The notes below the pieces were generated by a model. That model was not told the DNA's origin and did not search any database. It saw nothing but the letters and a program-made list of their open reading frames with translations. Both the position numbers and the translations under genes were made by a program. A stretch of 64,000 nucleotides of DNA from Bowmanella pacifica (GTDB lineage Bacteria > Pseudomonadota > Gammaproteobacteria > Enterobacterales > Alteromonadaceae): positions 806,001-870,000 of the forward strand of contig NZ_BMLS01000001.1 of assembly GCF_014645355.1 (NCBI RefSeq), in the 5' to 3' direction. This document shows positions 9,308 to 17,046 of the stretch, in pieces. Each line of letters starts with the position of its first letter. Position 1 is the first letter of the stretch.

Positions 9308-9851
9308 CCCCAGGGCCTTACCCCGGCCCAGTGAGGTGAGCGGCACCCAGCACTGTCTTGCCCGACTCTATCAGAGCCATGCCCCGGCGCTGCTGCGCTA
9401 CGCCTGTAGCAAAGGCGCTTCCCAGCACGACGCCGAAGAGCTGGTGCAGGAGCTGTTTATCCGCTTGTCCCACTACGACAACCTGCCGCAACTGCATAAT
9501 GAAATGGCCTTTTTACGCACTGTGGTAGTCAATCTGCTGCGCGACCGCCACCGGCGCAACCAGCACGCGCCCCAGTGGGTGGAATATGACGAATCAAACC
9601 AGGAGCACCACAGCCTGCTGCCAGAGCCGGAGGCCCAGCTTAGCCAGCAGCAGGCCGTGGCCCAGGCCGAAGCTGACTTGGCCCAATTACCGGCCCTGAC
9701 CCGGCGGATATTTTTACTTAACCGAATCCAGAGCCTGTCCTATGAGGACATTGCCACCCAACTGAACATCGGCGTGATGGTGGTCAGACGGCATTTGCGT
9801 GACGCTCTGATGCATTTGACCCAGAGGCGTATGCAACGTGAACAGCAGTAA
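9282..9851 (+). CDS. ECF sigma factor, FecI type
   Basis: About 189 residues. Sigma-70 region 2 at about residues 25-95 (HDAEELVQELFIRL, FLRTVVVNLLRDRHRR) and region 4 at about 128-180 (LSYEDIATQLNIGVMVVRRHL). It should direct RNA polymerase to the promoter of the upstream receptor operon when released by FecR. Start uncertain: ATG 9282 (in frame with TTG 9276) overlaps the end of the PLP-enzyme gene, and GTG 9336 is a later alternative. The downstream fecR gene overlaps it by 14 bases, so the pair is coupled. Placement of the sigma gene at the distal end of its likely target operon would give positive feedback through readthrough. Confidence 0.88.
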   Translation: MPSADLLLNPRALPRPSEVSGTQHCLARLYQSHAPALLRYACSKGASQHDAEELVQELFIRLSHYDNLPQLHNEMAFLRTVVVNLLRDRHRRNQHAPQWVEYDESNQEHHSLLPEPEAQLSQQQAVAQAEADLAQLPALTRRIFLLNRIQSLSYEDIATQLNIGVMVVRRHLRDALMHLTQRRMQREQQ

Positions 9852-10872
9852 CCAAGACAATAGCCATCAAAACAGGGTTATCGACCCACAGATCCTGGCC
9901 GAGGCCTGCGACTGGCTGCTGGATATTGAAGCCAGCCCCGCCATACTGACCAGCGCCAAATTTGAAGCTTGGTTACGCGCCCATCCCGAGCATGTGCGCG
10001 CCTTTAACCATGCGGCCAATACCTGGCAGCTGGGCAGTGTGTTAAGCCTTGATGCAAACAGCCTGGACCAGCCAATCGTGCCACCGTCGCCCCAGGTAAT
10101 TTCAATAGCGCAGCGTCGCCCGGCCAAAAGCCTGAGCAAAGTACTGACCGCCCTGGCCGCTACGGTGTGCCTGTTGGTGTTCAGCCTGTCGCTACTGCCA
10201 ACCACGCCAGCATCAAACAACATACTGGCCTACCAAACCCAACAAGGGGAGATTCAACAGCTGCAGCTTAGCGATAGCAGCGCGCTCTATCTGGACAGCA
10301 GCAGCCGGGTTCGGGTACAGATGCAGGACAAGCGTCGTGATGTGGAGCTGATCCAGGGCCGGGTATTCAGCCAGGTGGCCCATCAGCCCAGGGAGTTTGT
10401 AGTCAGAGTCAACCACAGTACCGAGTTTGTGGCCCTGGGCACCGCCTATTCGGTGGAAAAGCTGGCCAGTGCCTGGACACTGGAAGTCTATCAGGGGGTA
10501 GTTGGGGTGCGCGGCGGGGCGCTCAGCGGCACTGCGCCGGTGCATGCCGGTTGGGGCCTGAAATACCAGGACAATAAACTTAGCCGCTATCGCCTGCCCC
10601 CCAGCTTACAAGCCGGTCAGCCGGACTGGAGCAGCCATCGCATTCAGTTTGACGCGACCCGGCTGGAACAGGCCATCCGCCAGATCAACCGCTATAGCCC
10701 GCAGCCGCTGGTGTTAGAGGATAAAGACCTGGCCGGGTTTGCCATCTCCGGGGTGTTTAACCTGCAGGATGTCGAGGATTTTGTGCAAAGCGTGGAAGGT
10801 CTGACCCAAACACGCAGTGTGAAAACCCCTGAGGGGATTTTATTGGGTTTGCCACGTGGGGCTGGTGACTGA
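9838..10872 (+). CDS. FecR-type anti-sigma factor / sigma regulator
   Basis: 344-residue inner-membrane protein. N-terminal cytoplasmic sigma-binding domain (about 15-65; CDWLLDIEASP, FEAWLRAHPEHVRAF, the DUF4880 pattern), one membrane helix (about 100-120), periplasmic FecR domain (about 130-225; GRVFSQVAHQPREFVVRV, FVALGTAYSV) and a C-terminal STN-like segment (about 265-335) that would contact the STN domain of the FecA-type receptor. Start is GTG 9838 with GAGG 8 bases upstream, overlapping the sigma gene. Together with the receptor at 2618 it forms a complete three-part surface signalling chain. Confidence 0.88.
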   Translation: MNSSNQDNSHQNRVIDPQILAEACDWLLDIEASPAILTSAKFEAWLRAHPEHVRAFNHAANTWQLGSVLSLDANSLDQPIVPPSPQVISIAQRRPAKSLSKVLTALAATVCLLVFSLSLLPTTPASNNILAYQTQQGEIQQLQLSDSSALYLDSSSRVRVQMQDKRRDVELIQGRVFSQVAHQPREFVVRVNHSTEFVALGTAYSVEKLASAWTLEVYQGVVGVRGGALSGTAPVHAGWGLKYQDNKLSRYRLPPSLQAGQPDWSSHRIQFDATRLEQAIRQINRYSPQPLVLEDKDLAGFAISGVFNLQDVEDFVQSVEGLTQTRSVKTPEGILLGLPRGAGD

Positions 10873-10942
10873 GTAAGCCTCTCGGGCCAGCTAAAGCCGG
10901 TCTCGGCGTAGATTTATTCGCTACTACAGGCAAAAAAATAGC

Positions 10943-11019
10943 TTCACCACGAAGAACACGAAGCGCACGAAGGCTCAAAAGAGACCAGCCACTCTTCGTG
11001 TTCTTCTGGTCTTCGTGGT
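10943..11019. repeat. Interspersed palindromic repeat (CACGAAG type)
   Basis: Imperfect inverted repeat: CCACGAAGAACACGAAG near 10947-10963 and its complement in two parts near 10994-11018 (CTTCGTGTTCTTC and CTTCGTGG). Repeats with this CACGAAG core are scattered through many bacterial genomes. I see no protein in it. It lies just past the end of the fecR-like gene and may act as a transcript end. Confidence 0.6.
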
Positions 11020-11070
11020 AGTAAAATAGGCACCTGCAAAAGGCTTTCAAACAGGCCCGAAGTCTTCAAA

Positions 11071-11120
11071 CGGTCGGGAGTTTTAAGCGGGGGCAAAGCG
11101 GTTGTGGCGGTTAAGAGATG
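11071..11120 (-). repeat. Degenerate end fragment of the structured repeat family
   Basis: Resembles the end of the repeat copy at 15409-15671 (shared GGTCGGGA...TTTTAAGCGGGG.CAAAGCGG...GGC.G.TTAAG.G pattern) in the same orientation, but is diverged and lacks the three-way fold. It lies next to the hipA remnant. Confidence 0.5.
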
Positions 11121-11154
11121 AATTCGCGTTTAGCAATCGTGACATTTTCAAAAT

Positions 11155-11429
11155 CTATTTAATTCGAAAATCATCATGCAAATTACCCCAATGTTCTTTC
11201 AGCTTTTCCTTGTGCGCCTTATAATGGGTTCTCGCCAGAGCGTTCTGGCCTTATCCATAACGTCATCTAAGTGAGGTTTAATTACTCGCCATGGAATCTC
11301 GGCACGCTCTGCCCATAACTGAAAATTTGCCATTGAGACGTCATACCAATCTTTAGTCTTTCCCAAATTGAGCGCGTAATTCCTCTCACCATCGATATGA
11401 CCTATCCCCCAAACTGATCCACTGGACTT
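11155..11429 (-). pseudogene. C-terminal remnant of a second hipA-like kinase gene, frameshifted
   Basis: Reading the minus strand from 11429, one frame gives a HipA C-terminal-like segment (YALNLGKTKDWYDVSM, FQLWAERAEIPWRVIKPHL, DDVMDKARTLW). The match then shifts to another frame and gives HKEKLKEHWGNLHDDFRI before a stop at 11155, which is the usual end of many HipA-family proteins. There is no start codon or ribosome binding site; the fragment begins about 8 bases past the stop of the intact hipA. Its natural N-terminal partner is the HipA-like N-terminal fragment at 13376-13645, with the intact hipBA in between. The family assignment is by eye and moderately sure. Confidence 0.6.
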
Positions 11430-11437
11430 CTAACGTT

Positions 11438-12751
11438 CTACATTGGTGCCGATTTTAGCCGCTCCAGTTTCATCAAGCTTTGCTCAAAAATGGCTGTTTG
11501 AATGCTGTCGGGAATTTCGGCACGCATGCGACGTTTAAGGTTTTCAATTGCCACAGGAAGTTCATCAACAAACTTCAGCATAATACTTTGCATTCTTGCA
11601 GGATCAAAACCAACGGACTTGGCTGTGGCAACGAAATGCCGCGGGAATATCTGATCAATCTTGCGCTTTTTACCTTTTGTCGCCGTAAGTCCCATCGCCA
11701 GACTTAAATCCCGCAGGTGTAATCCTTGGCCACCCGTTATCGGGTACGCTGACAGAATGTCATAGAAAGGCGTCAGCCGGTATGCTCCACCAGCTTCTAA
11801 ATAGATGGAGAAATTTTTTGCATGACCGTCCGTTGCGCCTATCAACCACTGAAAAACCTGGAATCGCATAAATGCATCGCGATCTGCGAGTGCATTACTT
11901 GAACCCATCAGCAACTTCATTATTTGCTCAATGCCAGGCCCGCCTTCTGCCTCGTATTTAATTGCCGGTGGCAAGCCATGTGCCTGGCACATGTCCTCCT
12001 GCGGTAAGCGTAGAATATTGTTCTTATCTGCTGTCCAACGTCGATCAAAGCGCTCGACCGCAAGTGCCTTAACCTCATCCACCCGAACAATGTCTACCGC
12101 AGGTACAGCAAATCCCAACTCTCTGGCTAGTTCGATACACAGCCATTCGTTTTCTACGCTGCTCGTCAAATCCAGCGTGAAGTCCGGCCCTTTAATCTGG
12201 CCAATGGGTAACTTGATAATGTGCGTTGTTGGCGTCAACCCTTTTGGTACACACCATTGACCATTGATGTTTAACAACGCCGTCTTTTCCTGTGCACCGG
12301 CGACCGAAATTCTGAATTCTTCTTCCTCAGCCATTCCTAAAGGCATGTCCGATTGATAAGCGAGTAGCAGCGCCTTTAGTCGTTTGTCCGTCAGTTGCTC
12401 ATAATCCAGTGACGGGGACTGCTGAGGATAAGAGTCCGGCAATATAGTAAGCGCACCGACACTGTCTCGTCCTATCTGTGCCAATAAGTCAAACGGACGA
12501 CTGGAGGCGGCGTTGAAGCGCTTTACGATGCGCTCACGAATGCGTTGAGAGTCTGGCAGTAAATTGTCGAAATAATTGTAAACCTGTTCTGAGGTAATAC
12601 GCCCTTTCCGCAGAGGCAAAGACAGTGATAAAGGTCGGGCCTTTGGGTGAGTTAACCAGGAAGATGCGTAATGCAATTGGTGTGCGCCATCATTGCGCAT
12701 GATGAGTTCACCAATGTGCGCTTGATTCAGATACAGTTGCAGTGTCGCCAC
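11438..12751 (-). CDS. hipA: HipA serine/threonine kinase toxin
   Basis: 437 residues, the same length class as E. coli HipA (440). HipA phosphorylates glutamyl-tRNA synthetase, stalling translation and inducing dormancy. N-terminal subdomain has FDNLLPDS (about 61-68); the activation-loop Ser is Ser149 in FRISVAGAQEK, the position equivalent to the autophosphorylated Ser150 of E. coli. Catalytic Asp308 in ATDGHAKNF and metal-binding Asp331 in TPFYDILSAYP are present, so the kinase looks intact. From memory the sequence is very close to the E. coli protein along its whole length. It starts with GTG directly after the hipB stop codon, so the two are coupled. Confidence 0.95.
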   Translation of the reverse strand: MATLQLYLNQAHIGELIMRNDGAHQLHYASSWLTHPKARPLSLSLPLRKGRITSEQVYNYFDNLLPDSQRIRERIVKRFNAASSRPFDLLAQIGRDSVGALTILPDSYPQQSPSLDYEQLTDKRLKALLLAYQSDMPLGMAEEEEFRISVAGAQEKTALLNINGQWCVPKGLTPTTHIIKLPIGQIKGPDFTLDLTSSVENEWLCIELARELGFAVPAVDIVRVDEVKALAVERFDRRWTADKNNILRLPQEDMCQAHGLPPAIKYEAEGGPGIEQIMKLLMGSSNALADRDAFMRFQVFQWLIGATDGHAKNFSIYLEAGGAYRLTPFYDILSAYPITGGQGLHLRDLSLAMGLTATKGKKRKIDQIFPRHFVATAKSVGFDPARMQSIMLKFVDELPVAIENLKRRMRAEIPDSIQTAIFEQSLMKLERLKSAPM

Positions 12752-12991
12752 TTACCAGTCCTCATCCTGTGTCGCCTGCTGATTTTTGTTCGGTGCGACA
12801 CTTATCGTAAGATTTAAGGCCTGAAGAATTTTGAAAAATGTCTGCATCTGGCAGCGATCAGGATCATTTTCAAAATTGGAAATGGTACTTTGCTTTACGC
12901 CGACACGCTGGGCAACCTCGGCCTGTGACCAATTGTTTTGAGTCCGGATCAGCTTAAGATAATCCGCAAGTTGCTTTGGGCTGAATATCAT
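12752..12991 (-). CDS. hipB: HipB antitoxin, XRE-type DNA-binding protein
   Basis: 79 residues. XRE helix-turn-helix at about 20-60 (NNWSQAEVAQRVGVKQSTISNFENDPD), very like E. coli HipB, and a flexible C-terminal tail ending in Trp (DEDW). E. coli HipB also ends in Trp, in a tail that matters for its turnover. It binds HipA, neutralising it, and represses its own promoter. The start at ATG 12991 was chosen because the E. coli-like N-terminus (MIFSPKQLADYLKLIR) begins there and because the upstream extension would run through the operators. Confidence 0.95.
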   Translation of the reverse strand: MIFSPKQLADYLKLIRTQNNWSQAEVAQRVGVKQSTISNFENDPDRCQMQTFFKILQALNLTISVAPNKNQQATQDEDW

Positions 12992-13008
12992 TGATGCGCC
13001 TAATTGAA

Positions 13009-13082
13009 TATACCCAGAAGGGGATAAAGAACAAACTATCCCCACAAAGGGATAATGTCAACATTATCCCCTATTAAGGATA
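13009..13082. promoter_or_regulatory. Three HipB operators in the hipBA promoter, 28 bases apart
   Basis: E. coli HipB operators have the form TATCC-N8-GGATA. The same form occurs here at 13037-13054 and 13065-13082 exactly, and at 13009-13026 with one mismatch (TATAC). Starts are exactly 28 bases apart. Facing halves of the outer two sites also make a perfect 10+10 palindrome with a 2-base gap (GGGATAATGT CA ACATTATCCC, 13049-13070). This strongly supports autoregulation of the leftward hipBA operon. Confidence 0.9.
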
Positions 13083-13375
13083 ATAGCTACAAGCCAGTTA
13101 GCAATAATGCTAATGGCCATGCCGAGCTTCAATACATAGGCTAGCTAGTCTGCTTTTTCATCAAACAGTACGCAATGCAATTGAGCTTAGTCTAAAATTT
13201 ATCCGGGCTTTTCAGCCCAGATTTTTGGTTATTTTTAACCACGGCTAAATACACCTTCTGTGACCTGACTGTGACCAAAGTGGTTAAATTGTCTCAAATG
13301 GCCTGATCCAGAAAAATTCATAACCTGTTGATTTTATTAACAATACAAATCAAAACCTGTTAATCACGAACGTGC

Positions 13376-13645
13376 CTATTTAGCCGAGGGGCTCTCCGGA
13401 AGTAAATTAGACAACGTAGGATGCAATCTTTGGTTTCTTGCCCAGGGTTCCGACATTATTTTTTCAGAGCGAGGAAATGCTGGGTGGGTAATCAAACTAA
13501 ATGTAGGACGACCGGCATCACGTCTGAATTCATCGGCAAAGCTCAGCACATTTCTACCGCCTTGAAAGCCAGCCAAATAGCCAACCAGTCTTCCGTGCAA
13601 GCTCAACTTGAGTACGTTAATTTCATCGACTTGAACTTCGCTCAT
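13376..13645 (-). CDS. HipA N-terminal subdomain protein: truncated hipA or HipS-like
   Basis: 89 residues. Residues 10-80 follow the N-terminal subdomain of HipA-family kinases (LSLHGRLVGYLAG, RNVLSFADEF, RPTFSLIT, LHPTLSNLLPES), then the frame ends just where a full HipA would continue. No kinase core follows. Two readings: the N-terminal stump of a hipA whose middle was lost and whose tail survives at 11155-11429, or a free-standing HipS-like antitoxin subunit as in the three-part HipBST systems, with hipT lost. The start overlaps the stop of the upstream antitoxin gene (ATGA), showing original operon organisation. I favour the stump because the C-terminal remnant is present. Confidence 0.7.
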   Translation of the reverse strand: MSEVQVDEINVLKLSLHGRLVGYLAGFQGGRNVLSFADEFRRDAGRPTFSLITHPAFPRSEKIMSEPWARNQRLHPTLSNLLPESPSAK

Positions 13646-13983
13646 GATTCATCCCCCAGTAAACCCTGCCATGGGTCACCTGAAAGACTATTCTTCGCAT
13701 CTTCGTTTGAAGTTTTCGCCTGAGACACATGCATCCTGTCTGACTCAGAACTCTCCTGTTCAAGTAATGCCATAACCACGCCAAGCTTTTCCTTTGGTAT
13801 AAGCATAAGTTCACTATTCAAGCCCTTCGCAAGCAACTGCAAAGTGTCGAATCGAGGGTTTCCTTTGGACTCCAGGCGCTGATATTGCTGACGAGATACA
13901 CCTACCCGCAACATCATATCGCTCTGTTTGAGGCCAAGGGTCAGTCGCCGCTGTTTTATTTGGTCGAGTATCGAATTTTCCAC
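13642..13983 (-). CDS. Second HipB-like antitoxin (XRE family)
   Basis: 113 residues from GTG 13983 (VENSILDQIKQRR). XRE helix-turn-helix at about 10-60 (LGLKQSDMMLRVGVSRQQYQRLE), then MLIPKEKLGVVMALLEQ and a polar C-terminal tail. The longer frame upstream runs through the operator boxes, so GTG is preferred. It is the first gene of the broken second hip locus and is distinct in sequence from the intact HipB. If still made without an intact partner toxin it is an orphan antitoxin and repressor. Confidence 0.75.
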   Translation of the reverse strand: MENSILDQIKQRRLTLGLKQSDMMLRVGVSRQQYQRLESKGNPRFDTLQLLAKGLNSELMLIPKEKLGVVMALLEQESSESDRMHVSQAKTSNEDAKNSLSGDPWQGLLGDES

Positions 13984-13985
13984 TG

Positions 13986-14111
13986 TAAACACATATATTG
14001 CTTTACCCAACAATAGCAACATATAGGTTGCTCGAAAAACTAAAGGCAACTTATACGTTGCTTTCGCATGATTGGCTATATCAACAGCAGGAAAAGCAAT
14101 ACAAATGTTGC
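13986..14111. promoter_or_regulatory. Palindromic operator boxes of the second hip locus
   Basis: Two 16-base palindromes, GCAACATATAGGTTGC (14016-14031) and GCAACTTATACGTTGC (14046-14061), 30 bases apart. A weaker half-conserved box at 13986-14001 keeps the same 30-base step, and a third good box GCAATACAAATGTTGC is at 14096-14111. All lie upstream of the antitoxin gene at 13642-13983. They differ from the TATCC-N8-GGATA sites of the intact hipBA, so the two loci should not cross-regulate. Confidence 0.8.
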
Positions 14112-14112
14112 T

Positions 14113-15267
14113 TTAATTGGATGTCGTTAGCAGGGCTTTTAGTTGCTCTAGCGGCAGGGCTTTTACGCAGTTGGCCTTACCTGTGTCACTGCGGGTTCCG
14201 CAGGTATCGGTGGCTTTTAGCATAGAGTTATAAATCGCTTCTTCGCTGGCCTCGATAACCGCCTGGAACAGGGGCGACATACTGCCGTTAGGCACAGACT
14301 GACTGCTGGATACCTCATCGCGGCGCTCGGCGGTGCGACGTACCGAGGCGGCGGTGGAGAAACTCAGCACATAATCCCCCGAGCCATTGGTAAAAGACGC
14401 CCCGGTGCGGGCTAGGCCTGCCACCGCTCTTTTAGCTAAACGGGTTAGATTGCGATCCGACAAAGGCGCATCGGTCGCCACAATCAGCATAATGGAACCG
14501 TCAGCCACTTCAGAGTCCAGGGCATCTTTCAGATAATACTGGCCAAGCGCCTCACCCACCGGCTGACCGGCAATCTGCAATACCCCGCCGTAGTTAGACT
14601 GCACCAACACTCCTACCGTATAGCCGCCCAGTTTGGCTGGCAGCACACGGGAACTGGTGCCAACACCGCCTTTCCAGCCAAAGGCCACCGTGCCGGTGCC
14701 GGCACCCACCGCCCCTTCGGCCACCGGCCCACTGCTGGCACTTGTTATGGCTTTCAGACCATGTTCGGCCTTAAGGGCACGCTTGCGAATATCATTTAAG
14801 CGGCTGTCATTGGTTTCCCCCACCACCGCATTAACCGACACCACCTGTTCATTGCCAGGTTGTTTTAAAGTCCAGCCAATAATGGCCTCGGCGGCTTGCG
14901 GCACCGACAGGGTATTGGTGAGCAGAATCGGGGTTTCAATCTCCCCCAGTTCTTGTATTTGTGAAATGCCGGTGAGCTTGCCATAGCCATTGGCCACATA
15001 CAGCCCGGCGGGCACTTTGTCCTGATACAGGTTACCGCCATGGGGCAAAATCGCCGTGACGCCGGTACGCACATCCTGCGCGTCCACCAAAGTCACCTGC
15101 CCGACCAGCACCCCTTGCACATCGGTAATGGCATTATGCTGGCCGGTTTTAAGAATGCCGGGCGCGATACCTAAGTCCCGGCTACGGGGTTTTGCATCAG
15201 CGGCCAGCGCCTGCGCCGCCACCAACAAACCGCCCACCAATAAAGCCAAACCCGCTTTGTTACGCAT
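14113..15267 (-). CDS. P1/S58-family aminopeptidase (DmpA-like), exported
   Basis: 384 residues with a Sec signal peptide (1-22, AQALA-AD). The DmpA fold self-cleaves before its catalytic Ser; the site here is Gly257-Ser258 in DGSIMLIVATDAPL, which matches the start of the DmpA beta subunit. Other family marks are GVLVGQVTL, GTGTVAFGWKGGVGTSSR and VLVQSNYGG. DmpA-type enzymes release N-terminal L- or D-amino acids or beta-amino acids from small peptides; the exact specificity cannot be read. The signal peptide places it in the periplasm. AGGAG precedes the ATG. It stands alone, convergent to nothing, and ends 2 bases from the operator boxes of the second hip locus. Confidence 0.9.
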   Translation of the reverse strand: MRNKAGLALLVGGLLVAAQALAADAKPRSRDLGIAPGILKTGQHNAITDVQGVLVGQVTLVDAQDVRTGVTAILPHGGNLYQDKVPAGLYVANGYGKLTGISQIQELGEIETPILLTNTLSVPQAAEAIIGWTLKQPGNEQVVSVNAVVGETNDSRLNDIRKRALKAEHGLKAITSASSGPVAEGAVGAGTGTVAFGWKGGVGTSSRVLPAKLGGYTVGVLVQSNYGGVLQIAGQPVGEALGQYYLKDALDSEVADGSIMLIVATDAPLSDRNLTRLAKRAVAGLARTGASFTNGSGDYVLSFSTAASVRRTAERRDEVSSSQSVPNGSMSPLFQAVIEASEEAIYNSMLKATDTCGTRSDTGKANCVKALPLEQLKALLTTSN

Positions 15268-15408
15268 AAATGCTCCTTTAGTTGTGGATTTACGCTAATG
15301 GAGGGAGAGGGTGGATGCAAGAGGGAATCGGTAAGGGAATTCTGAGAAGCGTTTTGCCGCCTCGCTGCAATCCAATCTACTGCTGACGGTTTTGCTATCC
15401 CTGCTGGA

Positions 15409-15671
15409 TATGACACGCCGTCCGGGCGCGCCAGTCCCATTTCCTTGATACGCCTCAAAGAAACGAGACGCAAAGAAAGCGCGCCGCTGGATTCCCAACT
15501 ACGTCAGTCCAGGAAACAGTGAAAAGACGGTCGCAGAAACGACGTTCCCGACGCGTCTTCTGCTTAAGTCGTTCCAGACGACTTATCCCCCTTTTCACTG
15601 CTCCCTGAACCGACCGGGAATTTTTAAGCGGGGGTCAAAGCGGCTCGGGCCGCTTAAGGGGGATGTTTCAG
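15409..15671 (-). repeat. Structured repeat, copy A (inverted relative to B, C, D)
   Basis: Read on the minus strand it matches copies at 18685-19023 and 20488-20790. Conserved parts in order: a hairpin AAGCGGC...GCCGCTT, GCTTAAAAATTCCCGGTCGG, a three-way fold, and GGGAATCC...CTTTCTTTG. The fold has an outer stem (15517-15526 with 15591-15600, ACAGTGAAAAG type) enclosing hairpin AAGTCGT-CTGGA-ACGACTT and a second hairpin GCAGAAGACG...CGTCGTTTCTGC. No open frame. The rest of the 15268-15975 gap holds only a small GC-rich hairpin at 15920-15936 (AGGCGGC/GCCGCCT). Confidence 0.85.
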
Positions 15672-15975
15672 CAGTTCTGGCTTTTTGATTCTTTGATTTT
15701 CTAACACCATACAATGTCCAAACTGGACTGGGTAAACGCCGGTCGCCTCCACTCACTCCCTGTTCGTATCGGCTCGATTCTCATCCATGACCAAATTTCC
15801 GGGAGACATTTGGGACATCCATAGGATGGCCCGTAGGACAAAGTACAGGACATACTTTGCATAATCGTCAGGCGATTACCTGGCGACCAGCTTGGACATG
15901 GCGTTTAAAGGGGAATTCAAGGCGGCTCTGCCGCCTACAGGGAATAGGTGTACAACAACTCCGACTCTTTGATTC

Positions 15976-17028
15976 CTAAATGATTTTGTCGAAGTACATT
16001 ACCTTTGTTGGTACATCGAGGTATTCATAAATGGCTTCGGCTTTTTTGTATAATCGCTCGTCCGCAGTAATAAGACAGTTGCAAAAACTGGCGAGAGAGA
16101 CATGCATTTGATCACTAGTTGCTCTTTTGAAGCCTCTATTCTTATGCAGAGGCTTGTCGGGATAGTACCCGATAGTGTTTAGTATATTGTAAGCTCCCAA
16201 CACTTTTTGATGTCTGAGAAAAGGCTGACCTGGTATCAATTCCTGTTTATTAAACATAAAAAAGTCATCGATGCTATCTAAGTCCTTTGGCATCTTTTTC
16301 GATGATATCATTACATCCCATATTTTATTCAATATGTTAGGCGGTTTGATGTTGTTGAAGCGATAAGGCTCTAAGCTAAAGTGCTGCCTAAACTCTTTGA
16401 TTCCAGACCAATTTTTTTCATCCACAATATGTTCTGCCATTTTTCTTGAATTTTTCTCTGACAGTGATTTGTACTCATCAAAGCATCGAACATTCTCTGC
16501 TCTTAATTTTTGTGCGATCTCCGGGAGAGAACTATCAATCTCACAAATTAATTCATCAATGTAATTCGACAGGTTTTCAAATGCATCTACACTACCTTTC
16601 GCAATATCTTCTAATGATTCTCCTTGCCTCCCCCCACAGACTTTAAAACCAATTTGGCGCATACTTTCTGCCAAATCATTAAAGATAGGGTTGGATTCGC
16701 AATATTTAAGGAAAATCTCACGAGGGTCACCTTCGACTACCTTCACACAGTCAGTCTCATGAAAATCACTGTCTAAAACGACTGAAATATGAACTGCATT
16801 CATTCTTTCAAGAAGGCTAAGAAATGCATCAGAATATTTAGAAGATGCTTCCCCTGCACGTTTGATCTCCTCTAGTGTTTCATTGGAGTAAACGACTTGG
16901 AATTGACGTGTAAGAACCTCCTTAAGATTGATTAATTTATCATTCAGAAATGCATCTAAAATATTTTGATCTAGATATATAAATTGTGACCCAGAACAAA
17001 GAGGTTCCTTTCTTTTGGTTGCAAACAT
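15976..17028 (-). CDS. PIN-like domain protein of unknown function
   Basis: 350 residues, AT-rich compared with the surrounding operons. The N-terminus FIYLDQNILDAFL carries the first Asp of a PIN-type nuclease site, followed by YSNETLEEIKRAG. The C-terminal part TSDQMHVSLASFCNCLITADERL supplies the later acidic residues (Asp in SDQMH, Asp-Glu in TADERL). Between them are about 230 residues of helical insert with no recognised domain. PIN domains are metal-dependent RNases, often in toxins and defence systems. No antitoxin-like partner lies next to it. Start chosen at ATG 17028 with GGAGAGG just upstream. Likely acquired horizontally, given composition and flanking repeats. Confidence 0.65.
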   Translation of the reverse strand: MFATKRKEPLCSGSQFIYLDQNILDAFLNDKLINLKEVLTRQFQVVYSNETLEEIKRAGEASSKYSDAFLSLLERMNAVHISVVLDSDFHETDCVKVVEGDPREIFLKYCESNPIFNDLAESMRQIGFKVCGGRQGESLEDIAKGSVDAFENLSNYIDELICEIDSSLPEIAQKLRAENVRCFDEYKSLSEKNSRKMAEHIVDEKNWSGIKEFRQHFSLEPYRFNNIKPPNILNKIWDVMISSKKMPKDLDSIDDFFMFNKQELIPGQPFLRHQKVLGAYNILNTIGYYPDKPLHKNRGFKRATSDQMHVSLASFCNCLITADERLYKKAEAIYEYLDVPTKVMYFDKII

Positions 17029-17046
17029 ATCCTCTCCATACCACAT

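Noticed and set aside
7900-10872. Siderophore biosynthesis cluster suggested by the PvdN-like enzyme
   Set aside because: No peptide synthetase, NIS synthetase, ornithine hydroxylase or export gene is seen in the window. Only uptake, signalling and the one modifying enzyme are present.
10757-11050. 97-codon minus-strand frame at the end of the fecR-like gene
   Set aside because: Runs through the CACGAAG palindromic repeat and then antisense into fecR; no independent support.
13009-14111. Regularly spaced short repeats that could look like a CRISPR array
   Set aside because: Steps of 28 and 30 bases come from palindromic operators at two antitoxin promoters; there are only three or four units and no spacers or cas genes.
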